Assembly: GCF_028204155.1 (NCBI RefSeq)
Contig: NZ_JAQLOI010000003.1
Span: forward strand, 1,364,001-1,428,000
Length of the DNA: 64,000 nucleotides
Direction: 5' to 3'
Source: Vibrio algarum
GTDB lineage: Bacteria > Pseudomonadota > Gammaproteobacteria > Enterobacterales > Vibrionaceae
Part shown: one piece after another, positions 8,091 to 16,450 of the stretch
Layout of the letters: the number at the start of each line of letters is the position of its first letter
Position numbering within the stretch: position 1 is the first letter of the stretch
The notes under the pieces: model-generated
Databases searched by the model: none
The model's input: the letters and a program-made list of their open reading frames with translations, nothing else
Told to the model about the DNA's origin: nothing
Translations under genes and position numbers: made by a program

Positions 8091-10664
8091 ATGACATCTC
8101 AATTTATTACGCCGTATTTTTCAGATTGGCCACAAATTCAATCCAAAATAGCCAAAGATGAAGCGATCGAGTCCGAAATTTCACGAATAGTGACATTAAT
8201 GACACTCGAAGAGAAAGTTGGCCAAATGATTCAACCAGATATACGTGGTATCTCGATTGAAGAAGCAGCTACCTACAAAATAGGTTCAATACTTAATGGC
8301 GGTGGTGCATGGCCCAATAACGACAAACACGCAACTGCAATGGACTGGGCGAGTAAATCGGATGAATATTGGTTTGCTGTAGAATCAGCTTTCGAGGGTC
8401 GCCCTTTTAGAATTCCATTTATGTGGGCAACAGATGCCGTGCATGGACATAACAATGTATTTGGTGCGACGGTTTTTCCTCATAACATTGGGCTAGGTTG
8501 TGCACGTTCTCCTGAGCTTATTAAAAAAATTGGCCGGATAACGGCGATTGAAATTGCGGCAACCGGTCTAGATTGGACATTCGCGCCTACCGTAGCGACA
8601 CCGAGAGATCTGCGCTGGGGACGAGTGTATGAAGGATATTCCGAGGATCCTGAAATTGTGTATAGTTATGCGGCTAAAATGGTTGAAGGTCTACAAGGTA
8701 GCGCTGACGATTTGAAAGGAGATAAGCACGTCATCTCAAACGTAAAGCATTGGGTTGGAGACGGTGGGACGCTTATGGGCGTTGACCGAGGTGTAAATAA
8801 CTATAGCGAAGATCTGTTGCGTAACATTCATGCCATGGGGTATTTTAGCGGATTAAACGCTGGTGCTCAGGTAGTGATGTCTTCGTTTAATAGCTGGGAC
8901 AACCAGAATAACTATGACCTTGCCCCGGAAGTTGAAGGAATATACAACTTTAAAATTCACGGCAGCAAATACTTACTGATGGATGTTTTAAAAGAAAAAA
9001 TGAAATTTGATGGGTTGGTTGTTACCGATTGGCATGGGCACTCAGAAGTAAGTAAATGCACCGATGATGACGCTAGCTATGCGATAAACGCTGGTAACGA
9101 TATTTTAATGATTCCGGTGCATAAACATTGGTTAAATGTTTATCACAAAACGATTGAAGACGTTCAATCTGGCGTTATTTCCATGACTCGTATCGATGAT
9201 GCAGTCACCCGCATTTTAAGAGTGAAAATGAGAGCAGGGCTTTGGGATAAGCCGCAACCGACGAAACGGGGCTATGCTGGAAACCAAAATCTAGTTGGTG
9301 CAAATGAACACCGAGAAGTCGCAAGAGAAGCTGTCCGTAAGTCTTTAGTGCTGCTTAAAAATAACGGTGCCATATTGCCGTTAAAAAGAGATCAAAAAGT
9401 GTTATTAACAGGCAGTGCTGCTGATGATCTCCAAAAACAAGCGGGTGGTTGGAACTTAACTTGGCAAGGTGATGAAAACACACTTGATGATTTCCCAGGA
9501 GCCACAACTGTAAAAATGGCATTAGAGCAAGAGCTTGGAGCAAATAATGTGGTATTTGACCCAACACTAAGTACAGATTATTCAAAAGGGGACACCGCTA
9601 TTGTGGTATTTGGTGAAGATCCTTATGCAGAAATGATGGGTGACATTAAAGCGTGGCAAACATTAGAATTCGCTGCCCTAAAAAGAAGTTACAAATCGGA
9701 TTTGGAGAAAATTCGAACATTACATAAAGCGGGTGTAAAAGTTATCTCTATTTTCTTCAGTGGCAGACCGCTCTATGTCAACGAAGAAATATCTAAATCG
9801 GAGGCCTTTGTAGCCGCATTTTTACCTGGGAGTGAAGGTAAAGGGATTACGGATGTTTTACTTGCTAATGAATTAGGTGAAAAGCAGTTCGACTTTGTTG
9901 GTAAGTTGTCGTTCAGTTGGCCAAATAAGAAGCGAAGCACCCGTGTCCATAGAAAGCCTGCTCATATTCCAAATTATGAGGTGCCAACTTATGAACAAGA
10001 TCCTAGTGGTGAACATGCTCCATTGTTTGAATATGGCTATGGGTTAAGCTATGAACATCAATCCTACGGAAGATACCTTGACAATCTACCGTTAGATAAT
10101 GCGTCTAACGAAGAAGAACAAGTGGCTGCTCATGCTGTACACATGTTTGGTGTTGAGGCCACAGTTGGCGATTATCAACTTAAAATTTCGGATTCATTGC
10201 ACCCAATTGGAATTGATGTTTCACGCAACAATAGTATGGCGCTTACAGATATCAATACCTACCCATTTAACTATCAGCAGCAACAAGATGCCGTTAGAGT
10301 CGAATTCAATAAACAACTCGCATCCGTTTATCTGCAAACTAGTGATGGGGGTGCGGAAGATTTATCTGGTTATGATAATGCTAAAGGAAATATCTGTTTC
10401 GATATTCATGTTGAGCGTGCGTCAAATATGCCGATTTATTTTGCTCTACAAACCTTTATGGATAAACGAGAGATGGAGTCACTTTCACGTATCGACATTT
10501 CTGAGCAACTTCTTAATGCTAAAGAAGGTTTCGCCACGGTTACTATACCTTGTAAAAGTTTTACCGAGCTAGGCGTTGATCTTCGATATATAGATACCCC
10601 GTTTATGCTGTTTACCGAAGGAGATCTTGTCGCAGTGATAGCGAACATTCGCTGGGATATTTGA
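8091..10664 (+). CDS. Glycoside hydrolase family 3, beta-glucosidase / exo-beta-glucanase-like
   Basis: The 857-residue protein shows the GH3 order: an N-terminal barrel with EEKVGQMIQPDI, WATDAVHGHNN, FAPTVATPRDLRWGRVYE and the nucleophile loop GLVVTDWHGH, in which D313 is the expected catalytic Asp; then the sandwich domain (SLVLLKNNGAILPLK) and a C-terminal extension of the type seen in marine exo-1,3/1,4-beta-glucanases. There is no signal peptide, so the enzyme appears cytoplasmic and probably acts on imported oligosaccharides. Exact specificity (laminarin or cellulose fragments) is not determined. A strong terminator follows at 10701. The divergent AraC gene is its likely regulator. Confidence 0.9.
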   Translation: MTSQFITPYFSDWPQIQSKIAKDEAIESEISRIVTLMTLEEKVGQMIQPDIRGISIEEAATYKIGSILNGGGAWPNNDKHATAMDWASKSDEYWFAVESAFEGRPFRIPFMWATDAVHGHNNVFGATVFPHNIGLGCARSPELIKKIGRITAIEIAATGLDWTFAPTVATPRDLRWGRVYEGYSEDPEIVYSYAAKMVEGLQGSADDLKGDKHVISNVKHWVGDGGTLMGVDRGVNNYSEDLLRNIHAMGYFSGLNAGAQVVMSSFNSWDNQNNYDLAPEVEGIYNFKIHGSKYLLMDVLKEKMKFDGLVVTDWHGHSEVSKCTDDDASYAINAGNDILMIPVHKHWLNVYHKTIEDVQSGVISMTRIDDAVTRILRVKMRAGLWDKPQPTKRGYAGNQNLVGANEHREVAREAVRKSLVLLKNNGAILPLKRDQKVLLTGSAADDLQKQAGGWNLTWQGDENTLDDFPGATTVKMALEQELGANNVVFDPTLSTDYSKGDTAIVVFGEDPYAEMMGDIKAWQTLEFAALKRSYKSDLEKIRTLHKAGVKVISIFFSGRPLYVNEEISKSEAFVAAFLPGSEGKGITDVLLANELGEKQFDFVGKLSFSWPNKKRSTRVHRKPAHIPNYEVPTYEQDPSGEHAPLFEYGYGLSYEHQSYGRYLDNLPLDNASNEEEQVAAHAVHMFGVEATVGDYQLKISDSLHPIGIDVSRNNSMALTDINTYPFNYQQQQDAVRVEFNKQLASVYLQTSDGGAEDLSGYDNAKGNICFDIHVERASNMPIYFALQTFMDKREMESLSRIDISEQLLNAKEGFATVTIPCKSFTELGVDLRYIDTPFMLFTEGDLVAVIANIRWDI

Positions 10665-11007
10665 GTAGAGCATTCAGGAATAGTTAGAGTTTGATAAACA
10701 AAAATAAGTGCACAGAATGAGTGCGCTTATTTTTTTAAGTAAAATATAAGAAATATTTTCAATGTCTAAAATATGAGATTTAGTGTGATCACCCAATAAT
10801 GTTTATTTTTCCGATTAGGGATATTTGATAAAAATAAATAAATGTTCAAATAATGAACAGCTTAGCAGGGATCAAAAATAAAAAAACAATTGACCAATAA
10901 CTCAATAGTCTAAAATACAACCTATAACTAGTCATTTATTCTGATTTGACGGCTGATGCATCCGATTCTATGGTTAATTATCACTTCAACTCATAAGGAT
11001 ACCGTGC
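10665..11007. other. Intergenic region after the GH3 gene
   Basis: 343 very AT-rich bases. It starts with the terminator listed separately. TGTTCA at 10843-10848 and TGAACA at 10854-10859 form a 6-5-6 inverted repeat about 150 bases before the next small gene. I see no ORF in it. Confidence 0.5.
10701..10736 (+). terminator. Rho-independent terminator of the GH3 gene
   Basis: AATAAGTGCAC pairs with GTGCGCTTATT (11 bp with one G-T pair) around a 7-base loop, followed by a run of Ts. It lies 40 bases after the GH3 stop. Confidence 0.8.
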
Positions 11008-11223
11008 ATGAAAAGAAACAGTAAAACCTATCGATTTCAGCTGATAAAAGAGACGGTCGAGAGACATCAGCGATCTCACAGCACGGATCCTATGGTTAGG
11101 CATATTGGACACTTACTTACCGAACAACCAAATTTAGAAGAAGAACTCAATTCAGGCCACAACTTCGCCGGTTACCATTACGATAGAAGTATTGATGGTT
11201 GGGTCAGTGATAGATGGTCTTGA
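11008..11223 (+). CDS. Small hypothetical protein
   Basis: A 71-codon ORF with ATAAGGATACC before its ATG, an acceptable ribosome site. The product is basic at the N-terminus and polar throughout, with several His residues and a C-terminal DGWVSDRWS. No signal peptide or membrane segment is visible and I recognise no family. It stands alone between a terminator and a strong hairpin, so it would be a single-gene transcript. Confidence 0.6.
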   Translation: MKRNSKTYRFQLIKETVERHQRSHSTDPMVRHIGHLLTEQPNLEEELNSGHNFAGYHYDRSIDGWVSDRWS

Positions 11224-11257
11224 GTAAAACTTAATAATCATGATTAACGCTGATAGC

Positions 11258-11296
11258 ATGTAACTAAGGCTCCTTTTGATGGAGCCTTAGTTACAT
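11258..11296. terminator. 16-bp perfect hairpin after the small ORF
   Basis: The 16 bases at 11258-11273 are exactly complementary to 11281-11296 with a 7-base loop (TTTTGAT); the core is AAGGCTCC/GGAGCCTT. There is no T tract on either side, so it may act as an mRNA stabiliser, a bidirectional block or a rho-assisted terminator rather than a classical intrinsic one. Confidence 0.5.
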
Positions 11297-11494
11297 TGAT
11301 ACTGTGTAACATTTCCATGATGAATGCTTTTGGAACGCTTTATCTTGTTAATATTTGAACAAAAATCACATATTTGGATTGCGGATGGATTATAAGATGT
11401 TGAGCGTTCAAATTTGAGAATTTGATCATTTAACTTCTTTTTGTATGATTATATTATATTTGTAATCTTAGTCATAAATATCAAGAGAGTTAAC

Positions 11495-12514
11495 ATGAAA
11501 AAGGTAGCACTTAGCGCTATTATTGCATCTTTATTTTCCCATTCAGTTCTGGCGGAAATGACGCCATATCAAGTGGAATTAGCGAACAAACTTGACCCTA
11601 ATAAGGCACCATCCGAAAACTTTGAAATGTCAAAATGGAAAATAAATTTACCTATCGGCGATAAAACAGAAGCCCGCAAAGGTAAGGAGATGGAGATCAT
11701 CGCAGCTGATCTAAATTATGTTAATTACCCGTATGTTCATCCAGAATGGTTTTACACGAATGCAAAAACGGGAGCAGTTGTATTTGCTGCACCAAACTCG
11801 GGACCAACTACACCAAATAGCAAGAATACCCGTAGTGAATTGCGAGCGATGCTAGATGTAACAGAAGCGTATCAATATAAAGCACCTGCAACTAATTTCG
11901 CTGTTAAATCTCATAAAAATGCGTCTGAATTTGGTGCAATAGGTGGACAGTTGACAGGGGCATTGACGGTTGATGCTGTTAGCTTGAGTGGCAACGACAA
12001 AAAAATGGGTGCGCACTCAGTTGTGATTGGCCAAATACACGGTTCAAACAACGAGCCGCTAAAGATCTATTATCGTAAAATGCCAAATCATACCCATGGT
12101 AGCTTATTTTGGAACTATGAAATTAATCCAAAAGATAAGAAAGACCGTTTCGATATCTCTCATAATGTATTTGGCCAGCATAACTTAACTAAAGCGGATG
12201 CAAACCCTGATGATGGCATTAAGTTAGGTGAGTTGTTTGAATATGATGTGAATATCAAAGACAACATAATGAATCTGACATTCACACGTAATATCGGGGA
12301 AGAGAATCAAAAAGAAGTGACTTTTGCGGTTGACTTAAGTAAGCCATATCCGGGCGAAGAAAAACTAGATACAAGTTATGGTCAAGATTGGATGTACTTT
12401 AAAGCAGGGGCATACAATCAGTGTAATCAAAGTTCCTCTGGTTGCGAAAATAATGGTGTGGAAGCTGGCGACTATACACAAGCGTCATTCTACAAGTTGG
12501 TGCTTAACCAATAA
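11495..12514 (+). CDS. Secreted alginate lyase, polysaccharide lyase family 7
   Basis: A 339-residue protein with a clear signal peptide (MKKVALSAIIASLFSHSVLA, cleavage after residue 20). The three PL7 active-site blocks are present: RSELR at 113-117, QIH at 180-182 and YFKAGAYNQ at 301-309. By family knowledge it cleaves alginate by beta-elimination, and QIH rather than QVH is associated with activity on guluronate-containing blocks. No carbohydrate-binding module is present. The longer open frame from 11441 is unlikely; the ATG at 11495 follows AAGAGAG and starts the signal peptide. A terminator follows at 12548. It marks a capacity to attack brown-algal polymer. Confidence 0.93.
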   Translation: MKKVALSAIIASLFSHSVLAEMTPYQVELANKLDPNKAPSENFEMSKWKINLPIGDKTEARKGKEMEIIAADLNYVNYPYVHPEWFYTNAKTGAVVFAAPNSGPTTPNSKNTRSELRAMLDVTEAYQYKAPATNFAVKSHKNASEFGAIGGQLTGALTVDAVSLSGNDKKMGAHSVVIGQIHGSNNEPLKIYYRKMPNHTHGSLFWNYEINPKDKKDRFDISHNVFGQHNLTKADANPDDGIKLGELFEYDVNIKDNIMNLTFTRNIGEENQKEVTFAVDLSKPYPGEEKLDTSYGQDWMYFKAGAYNQCNQSSSGCENNGVEAGDYTQASFYKLVLNQ

Positions 12515-12547
12515 GACCCACATGGGTTAAAACAATCAAAACCAATG

Positions 12548-12574
12548 AGCCTTGCTATTCAGCAAGGCTTTTTT
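12548..12574 (+). terminator. Rho-independent terminator of the alginate lyase gene
   Basis: AGCCTTGCT pairs with AGCAAGGCT around an ATTC loop, followed by a run of Ts, 33 bases after the stop codon. Confidence 0.9.
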
Positions 12575-12788
12575 GTAACTGTCTCTAGTACTTCATAAGT
12601 AACACTGTGGATAGACTCGTAATGACTATACTTAGCTAAATTGCCATTGTTCGCTAAGTTTAGTTAGTGGTTAAAGTTATTTGTCCATTTGAGTATGAAA
12701 TGGATAATCTAATTTTTATATCGTCACTATTGATCTTAAGTTGTAGGGAACGCGTATAGGATTATTTATGAGTTAAAAAGGAAACCTT

Positions 12789-13648
12789 ATGAAATGGATT
12801 TTAATTGTTTTTTCGTTGATGTGCTCTTTTGTTGCCATGGCAGATATTGAGAAATTCGTTCGCTATAACCATCAGGGACAGAAGGCTTTTGGCAAATTGG
12901 TGAATGACAGTATTTATCCTATCTCAGGTGATATTTTTGCTGATTATTCAGTATCAAAATCGTCTATTTCGCTAGATAGTGTCGATCTTCTCATCCCAAC
13001 TGTACCTGAAAAGGTCTTTGCCGTTGGAATGAATTTTGCCAGCCATATGTCATCTCCGTCTAATCAGCCACCCCCTCTTTTTTGAAACTTCCATCTTCTT
13101 TAATACTTTCTGGTAGCGATATTCACGCTCCCAAAGACGCAAAAAATGTCCATTTTGAAGGTGAGTTAGTATTAGTGATAGGTAAAGAAGCCAAAAATAT
13201 CAGCGAAGATCAGGCTAAAACTGTGGTGTTTGGTGTGTTGGCTGGAAATGATTTGACAGAACGCAGCTGGCAAGGTCGTGATTTACAGTGGATGCGCTCC
13301 AAAGCTGCAGACGGCTTTGGTCCCGTATCTAGCACCATAGTTCGTGGTATTGATTATGAAAATGTTCTTTTAACGACACGTTTAAATGGTGACATCGTTC
13401 AACAAGAAAACACGAGTCACATGATTCATAGTGTCGATAAGGTTGTCAGTTATTTAAGCCAATATTTTACGTTAAAGCCGGGGGATCTTATTTTCATGGG
13501 GACACCAGGTCGGACAAAAGCACTTGCAGATAAGGATATTGTTTCAGTCACAATAGAGGGGATAGGGAAGTTAAAAATACCATTCATTTTTAAGTTTATC
13601 TGTATAGATAATATCCCGTTAAGCAAATATTTGAAGGGCCTAAAATAG
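12789..13648 (+). pseudogene. Fumarylacetoacetase-family hydrolase with signal peptide, frameshifted
   Basis: Two adjacent frames together make one FAH-family protein. The first (12789-13085) has a signal-peptide-like start MKWILIVFSLMCSFVAMA and the segment KVFAVGMNFASHM, then stops just after PPPLF. The second (13082-13648) continues with KLPSSLILSGSDIHAP, the metal-binding stretch FEGELVLVIG and the core GNDLTERSWQ, and ends with LKPGDLIFMGTPGRT. The break is in the T run at 13078-13083 (six Ts; seven would restore LFLKLPSS and a 286-residue protein). FAH proteins normally act in the cytoplasm on acylpyruvates, so an exported one is unusual. It may be a real pseudogene, a phase-variable tract or a sequencing error. 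Confidence 0.8.
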
Positions 13649-14033
13649 ATATTAAGTCCTTCAAACTTTACCTCTGACAAAATAAATAAGTTATTGATAT
13701 ATTTTGTGTTAGATATAGAAATCTAGAGCTAACAGTCTAATTCTTCCTTGTTAACACTTCACGATCGCCACCTAAACTAAAGTATCAAACAGACTACTGT
13801 CTTTATATTGAGACAAAATAGGAATTATTCGCATTTATGCGACTGTATTTGAACAAAACAGGTATATTCATTAGCTGTAAATGTTAAGTATGTGTTCTAT
13901 TATTGTTATTGTTAAATATATTTATAGCGATTTGGAACCATTTCTTACATTGATATGCAATCAGGCTATTAAGGTGGCGGTTTGATTAGATATTTGAGGT
14001 AAGTCCTAAAAACAATTTATTACAAGGTTACAC
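13649..14033. other. Upstream region of the giant-exoprotein operon
   Basis: 385 bases with no ORF. It must carry the main promoter of the seven-gene cluster. A perfect 6-2-6 palindrome TCGCAT-TT-ATGCGA lies at 13829-13842, about 190 bases before the first start codon, and is a candidate regulator site. An 8-bp inverted repeat (TTTGAAGG/CCTTCAAA, 13630-13665) at the left end may end the preceding gene. I could not settle on one promoter. Confidence 0.45.
13829..13842. promoter_or_regulatory. 14-bp palindrome upstream of the exoprotein operon
   Basis: TCGCATTTATGCGA is an inverted repeat with 6-bp arms and a 2-base centre, located within the only long non-coding region before the operon. No known regulator motif is recognised. 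Confidence 0.3.
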
Positions 14034-15446
14034 ATGGACGTGATGAAAAAACAACTAACGCATATCAAACGCAGTGTACTCGTGATCGGACTTACACCAT
14101 TCTTTGCACAGGCGGAAAACTTGCTACAAGTTTACCAACAAGCATTGGAAAACGACCCTGTCTACCGCGCAGGTATCTATCAACACCAAGCGGATATTGA
14201 AATATACGATCAAGCGATGGCGGTTTTACTGCCAACCATCAAATTTGATGCAAGTCGAACAGAAACCAAGCAAGAAATTGTTAGTTCAGACAACAGCGTT
14301 TATAACACTGGTAGTACTTCCTACCCAACCGATGAACTCAGTCTTTCCGTTACTCAATCGATATATAGCTACAGTAATTGGGCCTATTTTAAACAAGCTA
14401 AAGAAGATGTAAAACGCGTGGCGGCTGAACTAGAAGATGTCAAACAAGAGCTATTAATGAGAGTGGCAGAGGCTTATTTTAATGTGCTCAAAAAGCGAGA
14501 CAATTATCTTGGTATTCATGCAGAGGTAACGGCACTTGAGAAACATTTTGAATTAGTTGAATTACAAGTAAAAAATGGGCTTGCTCGTACAACTGATTTA
14601 CTCGATTCAGAAGCTAGATTCTTGCAAGCACAAGCACGTGAAATCGAGATTAGTAATAATCTCCAAGATGCATTGCAAGGTATCCATGAGATAACGGGCT
14701 CTTTACCTAGGTCATTAGTGACTCTAGGAGAAGAAATGCCTATGGCCGAACCAGAGCCTTATCAAGTTGACGCATGGCTTGAAAATGCTCAACAGAACAA
14801 TCCTATGATACTCGCCAAGCGAGGTGCACTCGCCTCTGCAAGAGAAGAGATTCGTCGCCAACAAGGCGGACACTACCCAACATTCGATTTCGTATTTACC
14901 CAAAACAATAGTGAAACAGACGGTTCTTTATTTGGTGGTGGTAGCGAAGTGGATACGCAAACCTTTATGGTTCAGATGACATTGCCTCTCTATGCAGGTG
15001 GTGCCGTGTCATCCAAGGTAAGAGAAACCGAGAGCCTATACAACAAATCAAAAGATGAACTTGAACTTTCATGGCGTGAAACTAACAGAGAAACTCGAGC
15101 GGCGTTCACCGGAGTGACCAGTGCGATTAGTAAAGTAAATGCTCTGCAAAAATCGGTCGAAGCGTACGAGCTGGCGGTTGACGTTAAACAACAATCTTTT
15201 GAGTCGGGCGTCGCCTCAAGTGTAACTGTATTGGATGCAGTAAGAGATCTGTTTATTGCTCGTACGGAATATTCAGCCGCTCGTTACGATTATCTATTAA
15301 ACAACCTGCGTTTAAAAAGAGCGGTTGGAACCCTTAATGAGTTAGATATGCAGCAGATAAATTCAGCGCTGCTCGGAGAAGATGTCTCAACTGATATACA
15401 AGCAATGGAGAGCAAGTTAGAAAGTGAGTCATTAGCATTACGTTAA
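14034..15446 (+). CDS. TolC-family outer-membrane efflux/secretion protein
   Basis: The 470-residue protein begins with a signal peptide (KKQLTHIKRSVLVIGLTPFFAQA) followed by ENLLQVYQQALENDPVYRAG, the typical opening of TolC-type proteins, and contains the two repeated helical OEP domains (for example RVAEAYFNVLKKRDN and KVRETESLYNKSKDELELSWRE) and SSVTVLDAVRDLF. Such trimers form the outer-membrane duct of type I secretion and efflux systems. As first gene of the cluster, followed by SapC and the giant substrate, it is the likely exit channel of that export machine. The ATG at 14034 follows AAGG; an in-frame ATG three codons later is also possible. Confidence 0.92.
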   Translation: MDVMKKQLTHIKRSVLVIGLTPFFAQAENLLQVYQQALENDPVYRAGIYQHQADIEIYDQAMAVLLPTIKFDASRTETKQEIVSSDNSVYNTGSTSYPTDELSLSVTQSIYSYSNWAYFKQAKEDVKRVAAELEDVKQELLMRVAEAYFNVLKKRDNYLGIHAEVTALEKHFELVELQVKNGLARTTDLLDSEARFLQAQAREIEISNNLQDALQGIHEITGSLPRSLVTLGEEMPMAEPEPYQVDAWLENAQQNNPMILAKRGALASAREEIRRQQGGHYPTFDFVFTQNNSETDGSLFGGGSEVDTQTFMVQMTLPLYAGGAVSSKVRETESLYNKSKDELELSWRETNRETRAAFTGVTSAISKVNALQKSVEAYELAVDVKQQSFESGVASSVTVLDAVRDLFIARTEYSAARYDYLLNNLRLKRAVGTLNELDMQQINSALLGEDVSTDIQAMESKLESESLALR

Positions 15447-15509
15447 AGTGGTATTCAGGGACTAAATAAAAAAATAGTCGTATTAAAACAAAGAGATCAG
15501 GAGTTCGAT

Positions 15510-16286
15510 GTGGCTACACAACTATTAATTTATGGACAAGTAGAAGCAGTAAATAAACAGCGTCACCTAGATTGGTCAATTAAGGCTGAAAGTCATTATG
15601 GGTTCGCTAAACAAGTCAATTCAGTGCCGTTAATGGCGGTTGAATTTCCCAGTGCAGCAGAAGATTACTCTATTGTATTTGCAGGGGAAGGTGACGATTT
15701 ATTACCCGTCGTAATTATGGGTGTTCGTCAAGATGAAAACCTCTATATCGATGAAAAAGGTGACTGGAAGGCCAACTATATTCCGGCATTTATTCGTCGT
15801 TACCCTTTTGTTTTCGCCAGTACCGATGCGGGAAAGACACTTACCCTATGTTTGGATGAAGATTATGCAGGGTGTAATCAAGAAGGGCGCGGAGAGCGTC
15901 TGTTTGATGCTGATGGCGAGCAAACCCATTATCTGACTAAAGTACTGGATTTTCTACAGGATTACCAAACGCATTATCAACGTACGCAAGCCTTTTGTAA
16001 AAAACTGAACGAGTTAGATCTGTTTGAAGAAATGGGCGCTAAATTTACCCTACCAAGTGGCGAAGAACGCACTTTGACGGGTTTCAAAGTGATCAGTAGA
16101 GAAAAGCTTAAAGCGTTACCTCAAGAAGAACTCATGGCATTGATGGCAAACGACGGGCTAGAACTTATTTATCTCCATCTACATTCTATGCGTAATTTAA
16201 ATAAGGTTTTGCAACGGTTACCAAAAGTACAAAGTGAGCCAGATCAACCTTCTATCGAGATAGAAGAAAGTGCGGAAGTTCATTAA
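15510..16286 (+). CDS. SapC-family protein
   Basis: The 258-residue product matches the SapC family: HYGFAKQVNSVPLMAVEFPSA near the start, then IPAFIRRYPFVFA, and LCLDEDYAGC. The family is often found near genes for secreted surface or RTX proteins but has no established biochemical role. There is no signal peptide or membrane segment, so it should be cytoplasmic, where it might handle the substrate before export (inference). The start is GTG at 15510 with a strong AGGAG site; the overlapping ATG at 15508 is out of frame. It lies 63 bases after the TolC gene and 164 bases before the giant gene. Confidence 0.85.
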   Translation: MATQLLIYGQVEAVNKQRHLDWSIKAESHYGFAKQVNSVPLMAVEFPSAAEDYSIVFAGEGDDLLPVVIMGVRQDENLYIDEKGDWKANYIPAFIRRYPFVFASTDAGKTLTLCLDEDYAGCNQEGRGERLFDADGEQTHYLTKVLDFLQDYQTHYQRTQAFCKKLNELDLFEEMGAKFTLPSGEERTLTGFKVISREKLKALPQEELMALMANDGLELIYLHLHSMRNLNKVLQRLPKVQSEPDQPSIEIEESAEVH

Positions 16287-16347
16287 TTCGCACTTGGGCT
16301 GTCAAAATTTAAGTCCAACAATCAGCACTTACGCTTAACGCGAATAA

Positions 16348-16369
16348 TGCACAGCAATAATGCTGTGCA
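16348..16369 (+). promoter_or_regulatory. Hairpin between sapC-like gene and the giant gene
   Basis: TGCACAGC at 16348-16355 pairs exactly with GCTGTGCA at 16362-16369 around AATAAT; weaker CGC/GCG pairing can lengthen the stem. No T tract follows. It may stabilise or process the mRNA ahead of the 24-kb gene. Confidence 0.45.
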
Positions 16370-16371
16370 GT

Positions 16372-16401
16372 TTGCGTTCTGCAGGTAGGCGGAATTATAC
16401 G
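16372..16401 (+). promoter_or_regulatory. Possible promoter for the giant gene
   Basis: TTGCGT at 16372-16377 and TATACG at 16396-16401 are spaced by 18 bases, a weak sigma-70-like pair 50 bases before the ATG. It would allow the substrate gene to be expressed apart from the two genes before it. Confidence 0.25.
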
Positions 16402-16450
16402 TTTTAAGGGGCTTTCTACGTGCCAGAAGGTCACATACAGGGTTACAATT

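Noticed and set aside
11345..11375. CRP-like site before the alginate lyase
   Set aside because: Only one half-site (TCACA) matches; the other arm is poor at the required spacing.
11441..11494. Upstream N-terminal extension of the alginate lyase
   Set aside because: The 18 extra codons would bury the signal peptide, and the ATG at 11495 has the better ribosome site.
12789..13085. Treating the two halves of the FAH-type gene as separate proteins
   Set aside because: Neither half is a complete fold, and one added T joins them exactly at the family's conserved sequence.
14034..15446. Naming the first gene tolC or lapE
   Set aside because: The family is clear but the specific orthologue is not; the housekeeping tolC is likely elsewhere.
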